From NCBI GenBank assembly GCA_019648995.1, contig BLXT01004974.1:809454-830271 (forward strand): a stretch of 20,818 nt of DNA. The letters are read 5' to 3'. The translations under genes were made by a program, and so were the position numbers. Shown here piece after piece: positions 10,901 through 19,900 of this stretch. Origin of the DNA: Plakobranchus ocellatus (lineage: Eukaryota > Mollusca > Gastropoda > Plakobranchidae). The stretch's first letter is position 1. Every line of letters begins with the position of its first letter. The notes beneath the pieces are model-generated. The model had not been told where the DNA came from and did not search any database. It worked only from the letters and a program-made list of their open reading frames with translations.

Positions 10901-13900
10901 AGGTGTCTTGTTGGGAACAGACAATGGCGACATTATTTCTCCACTCAAATCTATTCTCAATTAAAGTTCTTGTTGTTATCCTTACCTATTGCCCATGACT
11001 TAAGAATCGCAATAAAAGTTATTCTCCTTCTAGCTCTGCTGAGTTGTTCTATACCCTTGTGTCAGCACAAATAACCTAAAAATTGTAGTTGCCTTTGTCT
11101 TATGGTTTTTTTATTAGTGATCACTGAGGATTGGCCTCTTTCTGTACCAATTCATTGGACTTTTTTCTGCCCATGACATCTTCTAATAAACTACATCTCT
11201 ACTGATTCTAGTTTTCTGTCTGTTTCCTTTTTTATTGTGCAACACTGACTAACATACAAAAGTATTGACCATATATATGTTCCCATTACCCTCATTTTAG
11301 TTTTCATACTTATTTTTCTGTTTGACAGTATTGGTTTCATTTTTTGGAATGTATCTTTGGCCATTGCTATTCTTTACAAATTTCACTTGTGCATCTACTA
11401 TTTGATGTTATCAGATAACCTAGATATTTGAATTTTTTAACTTGTTTGATTTTTTCGCATTTGCTCTTGAGATGCATTCGGGGTTAGAGGATTTTCTTTG
11501 AAATGACCATACATTCTATTTTCTTCACATTCAAAGACAGGCCCTCTATAACTACAGTGTATAAGGGTTTTTGAAGTTGTATTCCAGATTCTGCTATTAA
11601 AACTGTATCATCTGCATACCTGAGATTATTAAGATTCTCTCCATTTATTTTTAAGCCTGAAACATCACCAAGATTCCTTAAGATTATTTCACTATGTTAC
11701 AATGTAGGTTAAAAAGCTCAAGAGACATAACACATCCCTGCCTTACATCTCTTTTGTTGGATTTGAAATCACTATGTTCTCTTTCAATTCTTAAAGATAC
11801 AGTTTGAATTCAATATAAATTTCTAATTACTCTCAGATCTTTTCCACAATGTGTTTTACTTTGTCAAAGGCTTTAGAATTTTTAATGAAACAGAAATGGA
11901 GATCTTCTTGCATTTCTATAATCACCTTTCCATAATCATTGGCAAAGTGAATATGACAAAGACCTACAATAAAAAAAACCAATGTAAAAGACAACACAGC
12001 AAAAAAAAATGGATTAATCAACAGTGTCATGAAATAGAGCAAAAGCTAAATATAGATAGAAATTAAGGATATCAATGATAAGAAAACCAAATGCAATAGC
12101 TATGGCTGCATCAATTCAAAAGATGGAACAATGTTAATGGAAAAGAAGGAAATACTAAACAGATGGTCAGAATATGTTGAAGATCTTTTCAAAGATGATA
12201 GGTGCAAAAAACCAGAAATAAAGAAAAACATAAAAGGCCTGACTATCCTTAAAGAGGAGATAATGGCAGCAATAGAGAAAATGAAAAATGGAAAAGCCAC
12301 AGGATCAGATCACATTCCAATAGAGATAATTATAGCATAAGGTAATCTAGGAATAGATCTGACAACAAAATTTCTTCTTGCAATATACAATAGTGGTACA
12401 ATTCCAAAAGATCTTTGTAAATTTGTTTTTATAGTACTGCCTACAATACCAGGAGCAACAGAATGTGAACTTCATAGAACAATCAGTTTAATGAACCATT
12501 TTACAAAAATCCTGTTATATGTTTTGATGCCTAGAGTGCACAAGTCTAAGACCACAAATATCTGCAAAATAGTTTGGCTTTATGCCTGATAAAGGGACTA
12601 GAAATGCAATATTGCCCTGACTAGTGGCCAAACATTCAGACTAAAAAAGTAATCATCGTTAAAACTCAGTTTAAAAGTTACACCACAGGCCATTCATTGA
12701 AATCTATATCATGTTTGTTAAAGCTCTCATCCACAAAAACTGTTTTTAAGCTTTTTTTTTTCTTTTCCAAATAATATACTTTTTTTGGCAATTTAAGCTT
12801 CTTTGATACTTTAGTATGGTCTTGAATGCAAATTTTACTACTTGAAGCACACAGCACCTTTACTCTAGAAATACAATGAAAAACAAAAAAAAAAGCAGAT
12901 GCTATCATTGAACTCAGGTGAGAATATTCTAAAGTGAGTTTAAATAATCTTTGATCCAAGATGTGTCAAGGAAAGATTGATTAAGTCAGCCAAAGTTCCT
13001 GATTTCCTTAGTTTTGTGGTATAAAAAGACAAGATTTTGAAATAAATATATCTCACTGCAATTAAAATACACTTTTATGAAAAGTTACACTTCTAAGAAT
13101 TAAAAGCATTGAAAACAAAAATAACAACAACAAAACATTGCTTACTTACCTTTGCTGTATCATGAGTAACATCTAGAACTTCAATACTGGATCGAGCCTC
13201 AACCTCTGTGTAAGAGACAAACAAGAAAATATCACTCTTTATTATCTTCATTAAAATTTGTTTTGTGAGCAAAAAACAAATATTTATGCTTTCTTATTTC
13301 ACTTGCATTTGATAAATACAGATTAAAAGTTTTATATTTTTGTTTTGATTATTGTAAGTTTGGACAATAGTGTTTTTCTATGTCTCTTGGAAAAGCACCT
13401 GTTTTGTAGATGGACAGACAAATGAAAGCTAAGAAAATAGAAACTTTTTTTAGGCAAACAGCAGTTTAGGTGTATCTACAACCAGATTCTCACCTACAAC
13501 CTGAAATTTATCATCTTTGGTGCAAATACACTGAAACTATTACATAAATCGTTCCTAGTAAGACATGATTTCAATAATGACGATAAAGGAATGCATGTTA
13601 TATAACATTGTTCTTTCAATCTCATAGTGAAATAGACAACATGGGCAAGAGGAAAAGAGCCACACAAAAAAAGAAATCCCTGAAGAAAGTGTTCTGTTTA
13701 CAACCCCTTCTGATAATTTTAAAGAACAAAGAAAAACCAGAATAATTCAAATCCTCCCACTTCAAATTTTGGTCCATTCCCATGGAATTGGCATTAAAAC
13801 ATTTCCATTGTATGTTGTTTAATACACTTTGAGAAACTACGAGGGCAGGCTGATAATTAAGTTCCGTTTAATCATGACTTTTTAATTTTTTATATATAAA

Positions 13901-16900
13901 CAATACGTCAAACAAAAGCTTAATATCTCAGCTACATACATAGCACTTTATTTTTCGACGTAGTCACCGTCACGGTCAACACACAGCCTCCAACGTTTCA
14001 CTAGTTGGCGCACGCCCTCAGCGAAGAATTCAGACGACTGTCCACGGCACCACTTGCGAACATCTGAGATAACTTCCTCATCGTTGTCATAGTGATGGCC
14101 CTTCAGGTACTTCTTGAGTTGGGGAAACAAAGAATAGTCAGAGAAGTCAAGACCGGGGCTGTATGCAGGGTGCGGTAGGGTCGTAAGTTCCAGCTGCCTT
14201 AAGGCGTCCTGAGTTTGGCGACTGGTGTCAGGCGCACATTGTCGTGTTGCAGGATTGAGTCCTTATCATGCCGAACACGTCTGAGTCTGAGTTGGAGATT
14301 TCGGAGTGTTGAAATATATCGCTCAGAGTTCACAGTTTGCCCTTGATCCAGAAATTCCATGTGGACCACTCGCTCCATGTCCCAGAAAAAGGTGAACAAG
14401 ACCTTTCTTGCAGAGGCAACAACCTTGAACTTCCTTGGACTTGGAGAAGTTTTATGCCTATACTCCATCGATTGGGCTTTACATTCTGGATCAAAGTGGT
14501 GGACCCAGAATTCGTCTCCAGTCAGAATGCGTTGCAGAGATGCTTCTCCTTCTGCATTGTAACGCTCTAAGAGTTGAGTACACATGTCCTTTCTCTGCGC
14601 TTTCATCTCTATAGTGAGCTGTCTTGGGACCCACCGGGCAGAGACTTTTCGGTAACCCAGTACAGTTGTGACGATATGGTGCACTCGTTCTTTCGAAATG
14701 CCTACTGCATTGGCAATTTCCTTTTGTTTGACCCTTCGATTTGCTCTAATCATGCAGTCAACTTTCTCTCGACGAGCCGTGACCGATGCGGAAAGGGGCC
14801 TACCCGAACACTTTCGATCACGCAGAATTGTCTCTCTGGGGTCTTCCCCTTTAAAAATTCTCACCCATTTGCGAACTTCACAGTCTGGAATGCTCATTTC
14901 ACCATAAACTGTCTTCATTCTTGCATGAATATTTGCAGCAGAACATCCCTCAGCTGCCAAAAACTCGATAACAGAGCGCTGTTTGATGAGAAGGTCATTG
15001 GACGTCGCCATTGTCTCATAAACATGGCTACCCCATCACGTGTTGCGCGTCACTGCATTATGAGTACAAATGATGTCACACAAACTTGTTGTTTTAGTTA
15101 AGCCTAGAAAAATGGTTTTGAGAGTATATGTATGAAATTTTAGGTCGATGTGACAAAAATCGACTGAGTTATTAGCAAACAGAACTTAATTATCAGCCTG
15201 CCCTCATAATACTCGTTCTACTTTCAAAATCTTATTGCTCCAAATTCTCTTGTACAAATGACTCAACAATCTTCAAACCATATTTACCAAATTTTCCAAG
15301 ATCAAGCAACTTTTCACCTGGTGAACCCTGGCATTTTGTTACCTGATTCACGACGAGACCTTTTCTTCCGTCGCTCAGGCCTTCGGTCTCCTTCACCCTG
15401 AGTGTTACTCTCTTCCTCTTCCTCTTCAGGGCACACCTTCTTAAGTGCGGAAGAGAAAAAAAGCACTTTCTCTGCTGATGGATTAGGCCATGAGAGTATG
15501 CCCTTCTTGTCAACACAGCAAACAGCCTGTGGTATACAAAAATATATTACCAAGAATGGTCTTGCCTCTAAATTCTGTTATCTTATTTATGTTCTGTAAG
15601 CAACGTACCCAAGTTTTTCACGACTTAAATCTCCCTCTCACTTAGGAAATAAAAAGCAAAAATGATATAGTCATGCAAAGATTTCATATGTAGAAAATGC
15701 AGTACATCCTAGAAAATACATGCACAGAAAAGAACAATGGGCCTTCTCAACACCTCACTTGGAATCTCAAGTTCAATGGAGTACTAATCATGCTCCAATA
15801 AGTAAAAGGACAAAAGAATATAGTAGAGATTAAATGTGATCTTTTGCTTATGCTAAAAAGATCTGAGACCCAAACAAGACGGTGTGAAGACAGTGTTGCC
15901 AATGTCTGCATTAGTTCTGACACTATAAGACAATAATAGTTCTAATATGTACATGATTGTACTCACAAATACACATAGGACTGTCCATGCAACTGCATGC
16001 ATATCAACTTTTTATATTTGGGTGTATCAATAAGTGAAGGAGCACATATAGTGGCACCCCAAAATGAGACGGTTACACAAGGAGCAAATCTTATAAATTC
16101 AGGCACAGTTTTCATAGTTCTCAATTCTTCACATTCTAATTCTCTCACAAATTTGTTGAGATGGGGGAGTCCTACAGAGTTTAATAGCACTTAAAATATA
16201 AAAATATATGGCTCTGCTAGGAAGGAAGCAATACACCTACGTCCAAGATATGCTTGACTGCTTCACTAGATGTATTCATTTATTCATCTATTTCACTGAA
16301 CTCACTGTTACGCTGCCCAGCGTATGAAGCATCTCAAAATCAGGACAAGCACTTCCCTTGAAACCAATAAATGTAGTCCATGCAGCTTTCAGCAAGTCCT
16401 TCCACTGTATCTTAGGTTGTGTGTCTTCCACTGAGATGGTGCTGCAACTACCAATACTTTCTGATGAGTCCTTAAGGTCCTGGAAATAAAACAAAAACAA
16501 ATATAGCTCAAGTTTATGCTGATGAATTCAGTTTGTGAAAGCATTTCCAAATACTAACTAGCAATGTAAAGTATTGTTAGATAAGAAAAGTACATTGCGT
16601 CCCATGCTTGTCCTTAGCATTGGAGAACCAGGAGTTGGGTCTTGGTCGTTTTTGGAATACAGCTTTCTCAGGTAGTTAGCCATTGCTTTCCTAGCCATCT
16701 TTACGTTTCGCAGTTCTTGAGAGACCCAGCGACCCAATTAGTGCTGGGGGGACACAGAGGAGCAATGAAAAATTGTCTCGGCCTGGACTGGGATTCGAAT
16801 ATCAGATTTTGCCCTTGGTAGCCAACGGCCCTACCAGATAAGCCACTGCTCCACATAAATAAGAGGTAATGAATGATAAAATACCCAATGATTAAATCTC

Positions 16901-19900
16901 CCATATTTTGAGTAAATATTATCATTCTACAATTTTTTTCATTGCAAAATCTTTTAAAATTTTTATTTTATCATGGTTTTCCCAACTTGCAATCATCAAA
17001 GTTCTTCATATTCACCAATAAGTAAAGACAAATACTTTTTTTTCAAAAAATTTTGATTTTTTACATCTACAAGGGAAGTTCCGAAAGTGACCGGAAAAAT
17101 GGAATTACTCGAAAAGTATTTAATTGACAAGCATGAAACTTACACATGGGAAAAATAAATTTATTGGCTACTTTTCTATGTAGTCCTCGTGTACTGCTAT
17201 GCATTTTTGCCACCGTGGGAGAAGTGAGTATATACCCTGTGGGAAAAAGTTTGCGTCAAGCCTTGAAAGCCAATCACGAACTTCACCAATGATTTCATCT
17301 TCATCCTCAAACTTTTTGCCTCCCAGGTGGCCCTTTAGGGGCCCAAATAGATGAAAGTCTGAGGGTGCAAGGTCTCGACTGTGGGCTGGATGGGGAATAA
17401 TGTCCAAAGTGTAACGTTCAAGCCATTCCTTTGTGCGTTTTGCCCTGTGGGGGGTTGCATCGTTATGTTGAAGGACAACTCTGCTACGCAAGAGTCCAGG
17501 TCTTTTGCGTCGAACACCATGTCTCAGCCGGTCAAGTGTTTCACAATATCGATCAGCATTACCACTCTCTCCTTTTGGTAGAATATCTAAAAGGATCATT
17601 CCACTTGGGTTCCAAAACACGGTGCCATCACATTTATTGCCGATTGCTGGACTTTGAACTTTTTTGTGACAGGAGAGGACGGGTGCTTCCATGTCATTGT
17701 GTCGCGTTTTGTCTCTGGAATGCTCAGGTGTTCAAGAAGCTTGTTCCTGGCGCGATGGTCCCTGCCAGGCCCCATATCAACGGTTTCATCATTTTTTTGT
17801 TGACAGCGGTGCAGCAGGATTTGGGAGATTTCAACTCTCTAGCGCTTATGCTCATCTGACAACATTTTGGGGACCCATCTGGCAGAAATTTTGCGATAGC
17901 CAAGTTTATCATGGACAATTTCATACACATTCGTTTTGGGAATGTCAAGTTTGAGAGAAATTTCCTTCAGTTTCACTCTTCTGCCGACTTTGATGAGCTC
18001 ATCAACTCTAGCTGTGTTCGGGCGTCCAGACCTTGATTCATCTTGCAAACTTGTTCGGCCATCTTTTAACCAAGAACACCACTGATAGACTTGGGTCATC
18101 GACATTGCATGTTCTCCGTAGTTTTCCACTACTACTCTGTATATTACAGAACATTTTGTTCCCTTTGCGAACAGAGAACGGACAACAGCTCTTATTTACA
18201 GCTTTGACCACACTGTGATGGGGGGTGCCATTTTTAAATCAATGCTGTTTAGCAGTGCGTTCACTGATGGTGCTGAAATTCGCGCACCAAGTGTACAATG
18301 AATTTTCCTACAATATGCTGTTTACCGCTGTTTAAAGTATTGGCTAGGTCAAAAGTTATGATCATTTTCCGGTTACTTTCTTGACATGTTCACTGTTTAA
18401 TCAATTAAATCAAAAAAGATTCTGCCAACCTGTGATGAACGAAACATCTTGTATGCTTCAAAAATATATTCTTGCCCAAAAGTGTTGACAACAGACCACA
18501 AGCCAGGCAGGACAATTGGAACAATGGGTAGAATCCCATGCACCTACATTCAAATTAAAAATAAAAAGGTAGTTTAGAACAAAAAATTATGGTCTAAATG
18601 TTTCATTATCGCTGTCTTGAAATCTCTTCCAAATGTTTACCCACCAAACTAACAGGGATGTTGGGTTTTTATTTTGTTTTTGTAGCTTGTCTACAACAAG
18701 GCAATCTCCGACTTTGAAGCTCTCCATCAGGCCTGAGCAGCAGTGGCAAGGCCCAAACTAGCACGAAGGAAATTTGAAACGATAAGGGCAGAGAAAGAAT
18801 TCTGGTGCAATACAACCAGAAAGTGATCTCATATAGAGTTTATTTCAGCTGACATGGCATCGAGCTCTGATTAAGGTAAAAAACACTTTGCTCAATTACT
18901 ATCGCCATATTTTAAAAAATCTCATTTTGCTAGTTAGGATGCAATTAGTGATTGAATTCAGTCAAATAACTTTTTTACAATTACATATTGAGCCTGCTTA
19001 ACACTTTCACTTTAGCAAGATGTTGATCAGTGTAGATCTAAACGTCACCACTTTTGTATGTCTCCCAACCTCAACCAACATCTCCTCAAGATTTGATGAA
19101 AAAATATTTCACCACCTTATATGTATATAAAAAAATGATATGCATAATTTCACTGAAACTACCATAGTCACAACATGGGCATGAATTTATTTTTTCTGTA
19201 TGGCCATGGTACAGAAAATGTTAAGGGCATCCTGCTCCAGATGCATCACATTTACAGTGTTCTGCTTTTCTCAGTCTAAACATATCATGAATGTCTTTTA
19301 TTTTGGTGGTTCTAAAAGGTGAAAAAAAGTCACAAAACCAGTGATTATGAACTGCCTAAAAAAGTGCAACACTTGCAAAGATAGATCATTTTTTTAAATC
19401 ATTGGATTGAGGGTTTAAAAAATCATAAATACTAGGATCTTCTGCACTATTCATGTGCTTCAAGATTAAATAAGAGTTCTATTTTTTTCTACTGTGCACC
19501 TCCTGTTAGTGATTAGTGGAAAGTATAGCTAAGAAAATCAGGATTACAAAATTAATTCTGGGCTCTGCTTGTCTGATATGGCTGTAACACTCACTGTATA
19601 AATTTGAAAAAATATCTAAGGATTCATACCCTACAAAACCGACATGTCATTTTTATTGCCATATATCATTAGTTTAGAAAAAATATATAATTTCTTTATG
19701 GTGGTCTCTAGTCATATCTGCAAGTTTCTCATCTCACACAGATAATTCTGTATAATGCTTTGTGGAAAGAAAAAAAAAGCTGACAAATGCAATATTTTAA
19801 CTAGACCAAAAACGTTCCTGTTTTTTTTTTTCCTTCATTAAATTAAGTTCTCTACAATCATAGAAAATATTGTCTTAGTTTTTTCCTCAATGTTTCACCC

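Larger units (their letters stand above)
10880..12640 (-). mobile_element. LINE (non-LTR retrotransposon) with an inverted 5' half
   Basis: The element has two parts of one reverse-transcriptase frame in opposite directions. Part one (about 11940 down to 10880, minus strand) carries the second half: KAFDKVKH, VRQGC near 11740, the catalytic YADD at 11608-11619, and the degraded carboxy end EWRNNVAIVCSQQDT. Part two (about 11956 up to 12640, plus strand) carries the first half, from HEIEQ to FGFMPDKGTRNAIL near 12615. In related LINEs those two breakpoints are almost adjacent. This is the pattern left by twin priming during insertion. Stops and frameshifts show it is inactive. It lies in the TMEM94 intron between exons 6 and 7, and its main part has the same orientation as the gene. 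Confidence 0.85.
13840..15206 (-). mobile_element. Mariner-family DNA transposon, nearly intact, about 1367 bp
   Basis: A complete element lies between TA dinucleotides (13838-13839 and 15207-15208), the usual target duplication. Its ends are inverted repeats with 24 consecutive identical bases, and the similarity continues weakly inward. It encodes one transposase on the minus strand with a D,D34D catalytic layout and a single one-base deletion. It sits in the TMEM94 intron between exons 5 and 6; its upstream end is 136 bp from exon 5. The perfect ends and lone frameshift point to a young insertion. Confidence 0.95.

Noticed and set aside
12678-12959. Minus-strand open frame as an extra TMEM94 exon
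   Set aside because: The only acceptor-like site (TTTCTAG near 12866) gives a stop within nine codons in the phase required by exon 6, and the peptide does not resemble TMEM94.
14337-15101. Plus-strand frames opposite the mariner
   Set aside because: They are shadows of the transposase on the other strand, with no start context or recognisable domain.
15314-15553. Exon 5 region as a separate small basic protein
   Set aside because: The frame is TMEM94 exon 5 read through its splice sites; both borders have good acceptor and donor signals and fit the neighbouring phases.
15963-16194. Overlapping frames on both strands as a small gene
   Set aside because: No splice sites, no similarity to TMEM94 and no known domain; located inside an intron already bounded by phased exons.
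16780-16854. A genuine tRNA gene
   Set aside because: The A and B boxes are present, but the arms pair poorly and the sequence continues as a SINE body.
17335-17954. Plus-strand frames opposite the second mariner
   Set aside because: Antisense shadows of the broken transposase; the peptides have no family resemblance.
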